A program made the position numbers and the translations under genes. Shown here one piece after another: positions 11,420-24,030 of a stretch of DNA of 64,000 bases. Positions within the stretch are counted from its first letter, which is position 1. Every line of letters starts with the position of its first letter. This stretch comes from Nymphaea colorata. Taxonomy: Eukaryota > Streptophyta > Magnoliopsida > Nymphaeales > Nymphaeaceae. The notes below the pieces were generated by a model that worked only from the letters and a program-made list of their open reading frames with translations, was not told the origin of the DNA and ran no database searches. Where the stretch lies: positions 4,853,224 to 4,917,223 of the forward strand of contig NC_045141.1 in the NCBI RefSeq assembly GCF_008831285.2, given 5' to 3'.

Positions 11420-12010
11420 GTAAGTGCCTTCTCTCTACATCTCGTATAGAGCATTCTTGTTTCATGGTCTTTGCTTCTCAACAACTAGGCCTATCTGCTC
11501 ATCAGTTCTCGTCTTCCAGATCAATAATCGGCTTATCGTTGACAGTAAGCACTTCCCTCCCACTGCCACAGCCAATTCCCATGCCACTTAACCATGCTCA
11601 ATATTTTAATATGCATGGAAAAGACATGCATACGAAGAATCAACTTTTGTAGTATTCGAGATGGACGCTAGGAATTTTTTGTTGCAGGGTCAAACTATAG
11701 TTTCTTTTAACATGCAGTGAAATATAATTTTAAATTTTTAATATACATTAAAGCAAAATTTTGAATTTGACATATAAACTTTTGAATCGTTTAAAATTTT
11801 GGCGGGGAGCATGGCATGGCCTCTACCAGCCCTCTGCCCTCCGCTGATGGTGTGCCCACACCACGCCCTCAAGGTTCTTTTATTTTTAATTAATATCTTC
11901 AAAATTTTGTTTATTATGTATATGATTTCCCTTTTGAATATGAAAATTTTCTGGCTTTGGTGCTGGGTAGGATATAACAATAATTACAATTTGTTCATCC
12001 ATTTATACAG
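11420..12010 (+). other. Intron between NB-ARC and first LRR exon
   Basis: GTAAGT at 11,420 is a near-perfect donor. The acceptor ATACAG ends at 12,010. Splicing keeps the frame (GAA AAT|CGA AGG) into the canonical TNL junction LKEN|..DVIEGI. No gene is seen inside. Confidence 0.8.
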
Positions 12011-12292
12011 CGAAGGAACGATGTCATAGAAGGCATCAGTCTTGGCAGGACTGGGGAAGAATGTTTAAGTGCTGGAGCCTTTGGACAGATGACAAGCCTA
12101 AGAGCTCTTTGGCTCAATAAGGTGAACTTAGAAGGTAAAAACTTCAAGCTTCCAGAGCCTCTCAAACTATTATACTTGGGAACGACGAAATTTGAATCCC
12201 TTTCAAGCTGCAACCTTGAGAATCTCGTCTCCCTTCAGTTACAAGAACAGCCGATATGATTCCATATCTTGTTAGGGAAAAGCACATCGAAG
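12011..12292 (+). pseudogene. TNL immune receptor, first LRR exon
   Basis: The exon encodes NDVIEGISLG...AFGQMTSLRALWLNKV and LPEPLKLLYLG, the conserved start of the TNL LRR region that follows NB-ARC and helps sense effectors. A TGA at about 12,257 interrupts the frame near the exon end. The likely donor is the GT after ...ATCGAAG at 12,293. The next exon begins 88 bp further on. Confidence 0.85.
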
Positions 12293-12380
12293 GTTTACTT
12301 TTCTTCCCATTTTTCTGTCGTTTCAAAATAATTATGTTTGCTTTCCTGAGTCCCACCCAAGAAATAAAACTCTTTTGCAG

Positions 12381-13656
12381 GTCTTCAACGTGTTGAAAGT
12401 TCTTGTGATTTCTTGTCATTCAATAAGAGAAACGCCGGATTTCTCGAATATGCCACATCTGGAAACGTTGGAGTTCTCCTACTGTGCATCTTTAGCTGAA
12501 GTTCATGAATCCATTGGACAGTTGACAAAATTGAAGTACCTAATATCTCACCATTTCTGAATTTGGAGAAGTTGCCCGATGCCATTTGTCAATTAACTTT
12601 ACTTCAAACTCTTCACATAAAACAATTCCCAAGACTTGAATCTCTACCAGAGCGGTTGGGGAACTTGAAGTTGTTGAATACGCTTGAACTTGAGGAGTTG
12701 GCAATCACAAGTATACCTTCTTCAATTGGACAGCTAATAAAGCTCCGTGAGATGTATTTGAGGAAGTTAGATAGGTTGCCGAGTTTGCCTGATTCAGTTA
12801 GTAGTTTGAATTCTTTGCAATTATTCAATGTTGAAGGCACCGACCTAAAAGGAATTAAGATAGACGGTGTGGATCTCATGGACATTGAATGATTGGAGAT
12901 CTCATCATGCAACTACCTTACTGTTTTGCCTGCTTCTTTGTTGAAGAAAGCAAGATCTCTCTGTGTCACTGATGGCACAGCTAAAGAGTTGCCAGAATCC
13001 ATAGAGGCAGTGGAAAACATTGAGCAGTTGTCATTGAGATGCAAGAATCTTATGGCCCTACCAGATTGGCTTCCATATCAAAAGAACCTGAGACCTTTGA
13101 AGCGGATTGTGAATCTCTCACACCGATCAATAAGAACTTCTCATTGGGGAGCATTGAATCATTGTCACTATGTTGTGCCGTCCTCGAAGAGATACCTGCA
13201 GCCATGGCTGAAAGCTTTGTTGAAAACCTAAAGTCATTTACTTTGAGATGCAAGAACCTCAGAGCTTTGCCCGAGTGGATCGGATCACTTAAGAACCTCA
13301 AATTTTTAAAGTTTGAGGCTTGTCAGTGCATCACAGAACTGCCATTGTGCATATGCAACCTTTCTCGACTTGAAGAACTTTCATTAAACGGTTGCAAGAG
13401 GATCCGGTTGGTTGCTTTGCTCCTTTCTTCCTTGCTAATACTTGATGCATGTAGCTGAAGTGACTTAGGGAAGACACTGGATATTTCAAACTTGAAATCT
13501 TTGGAGAAGTTACGCCTCGGTGGTTGTCAGCTGCTTGAAGATGTTCAAGGCATTGAGAATGCCACTCAAAACATGGAAGAGTTAGTCTTGCCAGGACCCT
13601 ACGATTCCATCGGTTGCAGCTGCCTCAGTAATGACTTCAAAGAGCAAGTTTTCAAG
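12381..13656 (+). pseudogene. TNL immune receptor, main LRR exon
   Basis: After TTTTGCAG (12,380) the reading frame gives RETPDFSNMPHLETLEFSYC and VHESIGQLTKLKYL, then a series of ~23-residue LRRs of the type LPDAICQLTLLQTLHI and ALPEWIGSLKNLKFLKF. The frame is broken near 12,558, by TGA at about 12,890, by a shift near 13,075, and by TGA at about 13,456, yet LRR periodicity continues on both sides of each lesion. Two adjacent repeats (about 13,020-13,070 and 13,225-13,300) are near duplicates (RCKNLxALPxW). The exon ends at TTCAAG|GTATGT. This is the ligand-sensing and autoinhibitory part of a TNL. Confidence 0.9.
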
Positions 13657-13799
13657 GTATGTATGGCCTAACAAATTAACCGCTAGCCCTCAATTGGTTT
13701 ATTTACAAGTAGTACGAACAGTTTAATGGTGCTGCCGTGGGACACAAAGTTGCTCAATCTTGATGAAAGTCTCTTGTTCATTGTTCTTTGTTGTCGCAG

Positions 13800-14110
13800 G
13801 AACTAGCATTGGAGCGTCTGCGTCGATTCAAGATATGTGGAATTCTGGCTCTTAGGTCTACTACCGGCCACCAGCAGCTGTCTTTCATGTTTCAAAACGG
13901 AGCAAACAGTCTCAAACCTGAGCTACTGATGAAGAGACTAGTGTAAAATAAGGTCAAATCACCCATTCATATACAACTCCTAGAAGACGATCACCATGTT
14001 GTCTTTGAGTCCACACTTGAAGTTCAATGTCCTATAGTCAAGAACTTCTTCTGTCCCGTCTGGATCCCTTTACTGAGAGGTTCGAAATATCGGATAGGCT
14101 TCCGAGGCCG
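13800..14110 (+). pseudogene. TNL immune receptor, C-terminal post-LRR exon
   Basis: The exon follows TTGTCGCAG (13,799) and joins in frame (TTC AAG|GAA CTA) to LERLRRFKICG. The frame ends at TAA (about 13,944), but an adjacent frame continues with VFESTLEVQCPIVKNFF and SKYRIGFRGRTVNEDG. These resemble the post-LRR domain often found at TNL C-termini. Beyond ~14,110, two related Gly/Glu-rich stretches (about 14,225 and 14,330, EDGxExGGG) could be an acidic tail or a local duplication. The true stop is uncertain. Confidence 0.65.
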
Positions 14111-14840
14111 AACGGTAAATGAAGATGGGACGGGTAAGATCGGCGTGCCCTGTCACAAGAGGTGTGCGCATTTTTCAGGTCTTGCACTTGGTAAGTCAGA
14201 AGCGTCGAGGTTGAAGAGTTGGCAGCGGAAGATGGCCACGAAGACGGCGGAGGTTGTGACAATGAAACTGAGGCTGAAGAGGAAGCAGACAGGGAGCCTT
14301 AATATTCATCAATGTTCAAGAGGAGGTGGCAGAAGATGGCCGCGAAAATGGTGGAGGTCGTGACAGGAAGATTGAAGATGAGCACCATGGGGGTGGGAAT
14401 GAGATCAAGCTTATGGCCCCAAAATCATACAGGTCTTCCAACCTAACCACGTCCCTCACTTTTGGGCTAGCTGGCCATGCTTCATTCATTGGAGGCATGA
14501 ATGCTCCGCCATATCGAGCGATTACAAAGTCAACTTTGGAAAGGAAGACGAAATACATGAGCGTTTGAGGACTGGCAGTCATGCAACAATTCTGGTATTT
14601 GCAGACACCTCAAATCTGACGACGGTTGGAATGACCTTTTCTTCTATTGGGAGGAATGAAAAAGATACGCTAGGAGCTGAAGCGATGATCATGAATAAGA
14701 GGAAGATCATTTGCAGGCGTGTTGAAGTCAAATTTGTTCGAAATCAGATTCAGTTTAGAGTTACTATTGTGATTTGTATGTCATCAAAAAATTTTGAGTG
14801 CTTCATGATGGGGAGATTTCCACATGCATATACAAACAAA

Positions 14841-15265
14841 TGAATATGACCTAAAACAGGATCTCGTTCATGCTAAATCACTGAATAAAAAATTTAACTG
14901 TAGTGAAAGCATACCTGAATCCATCCGAACAAGTGGACGATGATATCGTAGTAGGATATTCCAGGGTCAGTGTGAGCACGTGTGGTTTCTCTCAGATGGG
15001 AAAAAACAACCCTAGAAAGCGATGTTTCAACTCTCTTTGTGCGGCGAGGGACCACTACCTTTTATAATATGAGCAATTTCGGATTCAACCCATCAAAGAA
15101 TCCGTAATTATGTACAAGTAGCTATAGATTATAAAAATACCCCATACCATATAAAATGACGTGATATCCCAAAATGCAATTACTTAACGAGATATTTACA
15201 TTAAGATAGCCATAATCTCTGAAATTCCTCATTGACATATGCCGGCCCACCAAATGATCCTTACA
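14841..15265 (-). mobile_element. Copia LTR (family 2, 3' LTR, minus strand)
   Basis: On the minus strand the polypurine tract CAAGTGGGAGA (15,267-15,277) is followed by TGTAAGGATC..., the LTR start at 15,265. A TATA-like ATTATAAAAGG lies near 15,060. The left end is set tentatively at a TG near 14,841-14,847. No matching 5' LTR was found to the right of the gag region, so the element is truncated at its 5' end. Confidence 0.75.
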
Positions 15266-15649
15266 ATCTCCCACTTGAGCCAAATATATCTCTATACATT
15301 CAAACATTACATAAAACCTTAGGAGCTCTTAATTACTATCTTATTAAACGTCATTTTCACCATTCTCGCCCATGATCATATGAACCTAGAACCAATGCGG
15401 CTTTCGCTATATTGAAATCAGTTAAACCTTCAATGATCACAAATATTGACATAGTCAATGACGTAGATCTGGTATGGTTGTATAGCATGAGAATTACATG
15501 TAATGTGATTGCAACATGTCTATTCTCAACTGGTCCTACTTTAAAACCTTATGGAGATAAAAAAACACAAAACAGAATGAAACCAAAAAACTTTAAACTA
15601 TATTCTACAGAAAACTAAATATGTGTCTATACATAAGGGCAAACAAAAT

Positions 15650-16350
15650 ATAAACTCCACTAAACCAGCACATTATCCAAGGATAAAACCTCTATACGAA
15701 CAACATATTCGTAAAAGACCTTAGGTGTTAAACTTTTAGTAAGTGGATCCGCAGTCATATAGTTTGTCCCAATATGCTCTAAAGACACCTAACCATTCTA
15801 TATCCTCTCTTTGACAACCAAAAACTTAAGGTCAATGTGCTTCGACTTTGACAAACTGCGGGTGTTATTAGAGTACATGACTGCTGAATTATTGTCACAC
15901 AATAACCTTAGTTTTCTTTCTACACCATTCATAATACACAACCCAGTGACAAAATTTCGCAACCACAAAGCATGATTCAATGCCTCGTAACATTCTATGA
16001 ATTCTGCTGCCATGGTTTAAGTAGCTACTAGTGTTTGTTTGAAATTTTTCCATGAGATAGCTCCTCCAACCAATAGAAATACATAGCCTGAAGTAGACTT
16101 TTTACTGTCTTGGCACCCAACAAAGTCAGAATCTAAATACCGAATGATCTCCAACCGGTCTGACTTCTTGTATTTGAGCATAAAATCTTTTGTTATTTGT
16201 AAGTATCTCAATACTCTCTTGGCTACTTTTCAATGATCCATACCAGGATTACTTAAGTATTTGCCTAACATTCCTATGATAAATGCAATATCCAGATGAG
16301 TACAAACTTGAGCATACATAAGGCTTCCCACAACAGATGAATAGAGAATT
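15650..16350 (-). pseudogene. Copia family 2: RNase H region
   Basis: The minus-strand frames give LRYL-type sequence, then DSDFVGCQDSKKSTSGYVF and, after one stop near 16,015, AAEFIECYEALNHALWLRNF, DNNSAVMYSNN and SKSKHIDLKF. These are the standard Copia RNase H blocks in order. The stop falls exactly where intact relatives have LVATSTMEAE, so it looks like a point mutation rather than an indel. This domain degrades the RNA strand during retrotransposition; here it is inactive. Confidence 0.9.
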
Positions 16351-17300
16351 GTTTCCATTTCTTTATATTCGAGTTACTTTTAGGGCACTGTTTGAGATTA
16401 AACTTGTCTCCTCTAGCAATTGGAGTATCTCTGGTTTGCAATCTTTCATGTCAAGTCGCTGAAGCACCTTATCAATGTAGATCATTTGTGATAATCCAAG
16501 AATATCTCGAGAACGATCTCGAAATATCTGGATCCCCAATACAAAAAATGCATCACCAAGATCCTTTATGTCAAACTTTGTTGACAAAAAATTCTTAATT
16601 TCATGTAATATACTCACTTTATTACTTGCTAGCAATATATCATGGACATATAAGACCAGAAAGATTTACCTCCACTGAACTTTTGGTATACACACTCATC
16701 AACCATATTAGTCTCAAAACCAAATGAAACTATAACTTGATGAATTTGTAATACCACTAACGTGAAGCTTGCTTTAGCCCATAGATGGATTTCTTGAGTT
16801 TGTAGACTGCATCCCCTAAAACAAAGCTTTTTGGTTGCACCATATATATCGTTTCATCAATGTCTCTATTTAGAAATGTTGTCTTTACATCCATCTGATG
16901 CAGCTCTAAGTCAAAATGAGCCACAAGTGCCATTGTGCTATTGAAAGAGTCTTTCGACGAAACTAGAGAGAGTCTCTGTATAATCAATGTCTTCCTTTTG
17001 AGTAAAGCCCTTTGAGACAAGACTTGCCTTATACCTTTCGATGTTTCCTAATGAATCCCTCTTGGTTTTAAATATCCATTTACAGCCAATGGGTTTCACA
17101 CCTTCAGGCAAGAGAACAACATCCCATACATCATTATCCATCATGGATTTTATTTCCTCATTCATGACATCTATCCACTTATGAGATTTAGGACTCTTTA
17201 CCGCTTGCTGGAAGTTGATAGGATCATCTTCCATTAAGCCCATATCAACATCATGTTCTTGGAGATAGACAAAATCATTTGAAATTGTGCTTCTCCTCTC
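16351..17300 (-). pseudogene. Copia family 2: reverse transcriptase region
   Basis: Seen in order on the minus strand: WIDVMNEEIKSMMDNDVWDVV, GCKWIFKTKRDSLGNIERYKA, HQMDVKTTFLNRDIDETIYM, YKLKKSIYGLKQASR, then the active-site segment near 16,630-16,660, then FDIKDLGDAFFVLGIQI. The catalytic YVDD reads YVHD, and frameshifts separate the blocks. The enzyme would copy element RNA to DNA; this copy cannot. Confidence 0.92.
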
Positions 17301-17379
17301 TCTAATAGATCTCTTCAGTGGCTCCTCTACTTGATTTTCTTGAGGTTGTTGAGTTTGTTCTTCAGTGGTTTAAATAAGG

Positions 17380-18400
17380 AGACTGTCATCATTGCCTTCT
17401 TTGAATTTATTGATGGAACAATGGCACGAATAAAGACCTGACTGTTGCTTACAACATCTGTATGAGTGACACAGATCCCTCTTCAAAGGCAATACGTCTA
17501 ACCTTATCACCTCCCCCAAAATCAATATCCTCAAAGAAATAGGCATTTACCATTTCAAAGAAAGACTTACTGGTTGGATTATAAAACTTATAACTCCTTG
17601 ATCTTTTCGAATATCCAACAAAATAACAGTTAACCATCTTAGAGTCCAGTTTCCTTTCATTTGGCCTATATGGCCTCACTTCAGCTCGACATCCCCAAAC
17701 ATAAAAGTACTTCATATTATACATTTTGCCTATCCATAACTCAAATGGGGTTTTCATTACTGCTTTTGATGATACTCTATTGATAATATAAGCTGCAGTC
17801 TTTAATTCCTCTCGCCAAAGGGACTCTGGTCAGGTAGAATGATTTATCATACTCCTCACCATATCCATAAGTGTCTGATTTCATGTCTCAGCTACACCAT
17901 TCATTCTGGGAGAACCCGGCATGGTGTATTGAGGGACTATACCGCATTCCTCTAGGTACTTGGTGAAAGGGCCTGGACGTTGTTCACCTGATCCATCAAA
18001 TCTACCATAGTATTCACTAGCATGGTCAAATCTAACGGTTTTAAACATTTTGCCTAATTGATTCTCAACTTCGGCTTTAAATGATTTGAAAACGTCTAAG
18101 GATTGAGACTTGTCATGAATCAAATACAAGTAACCATAATGAGAATAATCATCTATGAACGTGATAAAATATTGTTGTTCATTCCAAGAAGCCGTAAGGA
18201 GTGGACCACAAACATCTGTATGAATCAGTTCTAAGACGTCTGAAGCTCTATTTGTAATTGCTTTCTTAATGTTTGTTTGTTTTTCCTTTATACATTTAAT
18301 GCAAACATTAAACTCTGTAAAATCAAGAGATTTGAGAACTCCATTCGACATAAGCTGTTTGATCCTCCATTCAGAGATATGTCTTAAGCGCCTATGTCAT
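17380..18400 (-). pseudogene. Copia family 2: integrase region
   Basis: The minus strand shows the zinc-binding pre-integrase segment (HRRLRHIS ... CIKCIKEKQT), then the core: LIHTDVCGPL, FITFIDDYSHYGYLYL, KTVRFDHASEYYG and PGSPRMNGVAE. The catalytic aspartates and glutamate are visible. Further on comes TPFELWIGKMYNMKYFYVWG and a C-terminal region to about 17,449. Stops occur near 17,880 and 18,398 (TGG to TGA before HRRLRHIS). This domain inserts element DNA into the host genome. Confidence 0.92.
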
Positions 18401-19680
18401 AACATAGCATAATTCTCATTGGTTAATTTTCTTTTAGTACGACTAGACGTAACATGCAAGGTTTCATGATATGAAGTAACCATATCAAGCAAATAGAGGT
18501 TATTGATACCAGACAAAGAACTAGTGGCAATCAAATTTGAGTGCAGAAACAACTTAAATTTACTTCCTCTAAATAAACAATAATAACCAAATTTGCCAAG
18601 TAAGAAAATAGAAATCAAATTCCATCTAAAAGACGGTACTACATAAGTTTCTGTCAAATTTAATTAACAACCAGTCTTTAACAATAACCGAAAATCTGCT
18701 ATGGCTTCAACTTTCGCCTTCTTGTCATCATCCACATAGATGAATCTTTCAGCATCATTAGACGTCTGACAATTTAGGCAGACTTGCATAAAACACTTAT
18801 GTGAGTATTAGCACCCGAATCTACCCATCAAGTATGTCTGGGTATTGAAATTTAATTAACCTCAGAACAAACCAAAGCTAGAAGTGTACCTTTCCTTTCA
18901 CGCCATGCGTGATACTAGGTACAATCCTTCTTCATATGACCTTCACCCTTGTAAAGAAGCAGCCTCATTTGCCTTCGTTATGCTTCTTCTGTTTCTTAAT
19001 GGATGAATTGTCAATTGCAACTTCCTTAATACTCATTCTTTTCTTACTTTTATGCGTGAGCACTTTCTATCTTATCATGCTTCAATCTCTCTTCTTCATC
19101 CACACAGTGCGAAATGAACTCATTAAGAGTCTATTTCTCCTTCTGATAGTTATAACTAATTTTAAATTGTCTATACTGTGGTGGAAGAGAAATGAGAACC
19201 ATATGCACTATGAAGTCTTCAAGTAATTTCAGACCTAGTGCCTGTAGTTTTGAAGCAAGATGAGACATTTCCATAATGTGCTCTCATATGTTCTCCTTGC
19301 CTTTATATCAGCATCACAAGTTTACTCAAAAGAGTATTTGTAAGCCATTTCGGTTTAGCAAAACGCTTTTCAATTTCTTCAAGGAATGCCTTGACACTAG
19401 CCTTTTCAGTAATTGAGCCGTAAAATTTTCTGGAATTGATTTCTTCATGATCATTAGACACATGCAGTTTGAGCGCTCCCACCGTTCAAAGTTCTGTTTA
19501 TCCTCATGAGAAATTCATCTGTTAACTCAGGTCGAAACGACTCCCTAAATGCAAAGGTCTAAATCCATGCAACCTAGAACAATCATAATAGTTTCTTTCC
19601 AATCCTTAAAATTCGAACCATTTTACTCAAGAATAGTACTCAAATTTGCAGATATCATATAAGCAGAACTCACTGTATAA
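18401..19680 (-). pseudogene. Copia family 2: gag and protease remnants
   Basis: On the minus strand, NGSNFKDWKETIMIVLGCMD (near 19,590) and FERWERSNCMCLMIMK mark gag. A broken zinc knuckle (KGEGHMKKDC) lies near 18,930-18,970, and VPSFRWNLISIFLLGKFGY (near 18,620) marks the protease end. Stops and frameshifts are frequent. Gag similarity ends near 19,680 and no PBS or 5' LTR follows. Confidence 0.8.
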
Positions 19681-21179
19681 AGAACAAAAATACCAAACAT
19701 GCTCACAATCAATACATGGCATAAATGAAATAACAAATATAAATGAATTTAAATACAATGACCTAAATCCCATCAAAAAGTATCGATGCTATATTAATAT
19801 CTAACCTTCAAATTGAAATAATAATTGCAAGTGGTATTCTTGGTCGACAGTGAATATAGATAATTAGTCATGTCAAATAACAAGCCCATCTTTGGATTGA
19901 CTCACTATTCACTTGGAAACTAGAAAATTATTACATGTTCATTACCCTATATGCTTAAACCTGACCAAGCAATCATCTCCTTTGGGTTGACCATTACCCG
20001 CATGGATTAAGTATACTATCATCTAATGTTCAAAACAGACAAATTCCTACAACAGAGGTCAGTTGCGACATAAAGTATAAATCTACTCATTTTGAATAAT
20101 AGACATGACCAACAATCAAATTCATAGTTCGAACCATTTTGCTTGCTCTCTTACATATAAGACTAATTGAGGAGGATCAATCATGTTCACTTAGATTTAT
20201 GATCAAATACAAGTCTCCTCAATTTAAGGCTTGATTGAAAACAATGTTTGCTTGCTTTTCCACATATTTTAATCACTATCTTAGGCAACATTGCATTAGA
20301 GACAACCGATTTTGCATGCTTGCTCATATTTCAAAAATTTCCATTACCTATTTGTCCCGTCATCATGTTGCCGGGCTTGGTCTTAGGTGGTAGCACACGA
20401 CTAAGCCTTACAACTAGACCACACCTTGGCGGGAAAGGCCCTCGTTAGTACCATGAGTGGTAATTTATGGTATATTGATGAGTGGTCAAGAAGAAGTGGA
20501 TAAACCTTACCCATAGTTGCCTAATGGAGAATTTTATGCTCGTACTAAGCCTCTTGGCTAAAGTATATTGGCATATCTTACATGAGATAATCATAATTGA
20601 TCAAACTAAACTCAATTAGGATCCTTTGCTCCTTTTTTAAATATATGCATGATAAAGGTGATTTTCAAAAATGTTCGATGTTTATCATTGTATGATGATT
20701 GCATGTGCATCTCCTACAATCTTTGATCAAATTTACATAACATCTTTCTCATTTAAATCAATGTCCTCTTCATTCATCTCTAGCATGACCACATCATAAG
20801 CTCATGTTTTAACCCTACTATCTAAATGACATTGATTTTTCAAATATTGTCATTCAACAAATCTGTTTTTTAGAATCACTTCAAGATCTACGTTTTCAAT
20901 TCCTCATTTATTCATTGATCCAGCCTCATATTCCTAAGCATGAGAGCCAAGTATTGACTCAATTACCAATCTTTGCTTGACTCATGTCAAGCATTCCGTT
21001 TGCCCTAATTTTATTGCAAACATTTTTTTCAAGTTTCAGTATTCATGATGTGTCTTTCCTTATATTTTACTTCTTCCATAATTTCATTGGGTCATCAATT
21101 ATTCCTTAACAAGTCCATTTTTTTTTCTACATTTCATCATACTTTGTCAATCTCTCATTTATTTGTCTTACCTCATGTT
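19681..21179. other. No gene recognised
   Basis: AT-rich DNA with short ORFs only (20,248-20,448; 21,045-21,338). I searched for a family 2 LTR or a PBS here and saw none. Confidence 0.55.
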
Positions 21180-23490
21180 GAGATCATGTCAAGTTCCCAT
21201 ATTGATCTTAATATTTTCAACCTAAATATTGTATGCTTGTGGATTACGCCTCTAAATATTTTGAAGTTTCAGACCATTGGTCTTAGAATCATATGTTATG
21301 AAATTAATGGTATTGGAGACATGGAATCAGTCTGGTGAAAATTAAGAACCGAAGGTTATAGACATACCACAAACATACACACATATAGAGAGAGAGAGAG
21401 AGAAATCATCTAATAACATTAATTATTTACCCTCCAAATAAAAAGTAGGGAAGGTAAAGCAGTACTTGGGACAACGAAGAATCAACATGATATAATGATC
21501 ACGAAAATCCACCTATAAATGGCGAGTCAGGAAGGACATGAATGGCGATCTTGCAACATCAAACTTCATCCCTCTATAGACTGCATCACTTTCTGCACAC
21601 TGCATATCATACCATGAGATGGACAAGAGTCATATCTTCCACGACGTGCGACCACCTTTGGAAGACCAGAAAACAAATGATCCACCTTTCAGGAATCTCC
21701 TTATTGCAGCCACAATGCTTGCATCGTGTTGGAAATTGGAACCACTATTTCAACACCTGCATTTGTTTGAACCTGGATCATGCAAGGAAGGAATTTGGAT
21801 CTAGGATCCATTCCATGTTTGGTATCTGTAGCAAATGTTTAAAAATACTAATACAATATAATAAGGAAATTTTGGGATTTGGGTGAGTGGAATGGAACCC
21901 ACATCCTTTCCTGTACTCATTGCCCTTGTCTTGGGTTCACAGCGGTGAACTTATGGTTATTTCGTTTAACTCGAGAGTATCGTATGATGCCTTTTGTACT
22001 TCAAAGAAATGGCATCTATAAGAAGAGCTTACTACCAAACTCTTATGGGCCCTCCAGCTTGACCAGCCACTTTACCTCCCTTTAGCACACCATGTAGTTC
22101 CTCTACTAGGCAACTGTATGCAGCAGTAAGAAGTGATACGTTTTTACAATTGGCAACCCACCGGTAAAAGTAGTTGCCCATGCAAACTAGGTTTGACAAG
22201 CAAATAGTTGTCATTATGATCCTTTATCCATTTGAACGCCTTGAACTAAGAAATGTGCTGGTCAGACTAGGCTGATTCGTCATATGGATTGCGTCCCGAG
22301 AGCCAATAGCGTGGATCTTGAGAGATTCAACTTTCATGGGGCCTGAGTTGAGCAGGTAAGATGGGGACAGGCATGAGTTTCATGAGGCCAGGGTTAAGAA
22401 GGTAAGATGATCTGTAGATCGTCCGGAATGTAACTTGGGCTCATCCTAAAGGAGATGTCTGACTTTTCTTTTTCATAAGGGGTTGTTTGAATATTGTCAT
22501 TAACTTTCCATAGTTTTTCCTTTCATCCACAGTTTTTCACTCTTTTTTGGGTGCCCAACATTCCATTGTTTTCTTTTCATGCATCCACGGTTTTCCACTC
22601 CTTGCAAGTTCCCAACACATAATTGCAAGCAAGAACATGAAAATGTAATCCATTAAATGAAAATGTAAATTTACTATTGACATCTTCAAAAATGGGTAAT
22701 TTCTAGTTCACGTGGTCCTCTTGAAACTATTGATCAGAACATGCAAGCACAAGGACACATAATATATACATACATATATATATATAGTCAGTGAGCTGAG
22801 ATGATTTGCACGACCGCTTCTCTCTCTATTTTCCATCTTGCCTGCTCAAGCATTCAATGATCAAATAGATACACGGAAGAATTCAATGTTGCCTTTAATT
22901 GAACAACAAAATGGGCTTGCATACAGCAGAGATGAGCAAAAAGTTTGCATCATTGGAACAAGTGTTTGTCAGATGAAGAGGAGATACTCGAAAGAGGATC
23001 CACTGTTTACAATACAAAAAAATAGCACCCATTAAAATGGAATTGATGACTGAACTTTGATCAACCCGTCAATCAGATCAGCTATACTACACCCATCAAA
23101 TAAAATGGGTCAGTCATAAGGCAGCCAAAATTCAGTTGGCTTCAGTAAAGCTTTTTGAAAATGACAATTACCATCAACTATACTATACCCTTAGAAAAAG
23201 TGGGTTAGTGGTACAGCAGCCAAAATTCATTTGGCTTCATTAAAACTTTTTGAAAATGACAATTAGCAACCCTTAAGGAGTGAGGTTTATATAGTCCAAA
23301 TCCATGTATAAAATATGTGCCCTTCCTTGTATTGCCTTGGATCTGAGATCGAGGGTCGAATCTTTCCTAGGATCCAACGTGTTTTATCAAATCATGGATA
23401 TGTAGTTTGCAGATTTCATGACAACATGGATGCTGAGATGCGCTAAGGCATTGACAGGAGCTCTCCTGCCATTGTGAGAGAGCTCAATCG
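21180..23490 (+). repeat. Direct segmental duplication, copy B
   Basis: Counterpart of 5353-7965, in the same orientation and about 300 bp shorter. It starts at GATCATGTCAAG and ends near GAGCTCAATCGGCAGGCC. It holds no recognisable exon. In copy A the sequence lies inside a TNL, so copy B is probably what remains of a second TNL locus. Confidence 0.8.
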
Positions 23491-23639
23491 GCAGGCCATG
23501 ACTAAGGTCCGGACACAACCCATGACTAAGAGACAGGAAGAATTGAGAGTCCTTTGGTTCTTTGTTTTTTCGTTTTTTTTCTTGTCTTTGTTTGCTTTTT
23601 TCTTTTTTTTTTTGGGCTTCTCATTCAAACATAGGATAA

Positions 23640-24030
23640 AAGACTTGACTTACCATGAACAGATCGGCCACTTGTTTTTACTAAACAACGAACAGACTGA
23701 CTTGATTTACCGTGTGGTTGTTGGGTCTATTAATTGCTCTTCATTCCCAAGTGGGGTCTCTCTTTTGGCAATCATTCGGAATGGTGAAGTTCCTAAATGG
23801 CCCATCAGAAAAGTCGTTGTTGACTCTATCAAATAATATTGTCATCAATAGATGCCAAATTTGAAAAATCATATGCAATATTGTTACTCAACTAATTCAT
23901 GTTTGCTACAACTGCTGCTAGTCCTGAAAGTATAGACAATCCTATAGAAACAGACTCATCCGCCATCTCCTCCATTAAAAATCATCAAAAGCACATAAAA
24001 CTATGTCACTAGCAAGAAGTTTCATGGCAT
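23640..24030 (+). repeat. TNL 5'-flank repeat, copy 2
   Basis: Matches 2220-2720 through GGCAATCATT, GTTCCTAAATGG, AAATCATATGCAA and CTCCTCCATTAAAAA. No TIR exon follows, so the TNL body that should sit here is absent or unrecognisable. Confidence 0.65.

Noticed and set aside
19681-21179. A 5' LTR for Copia family 2
   Set aside because: No sequence matching the LTR start and no PBS was found here.
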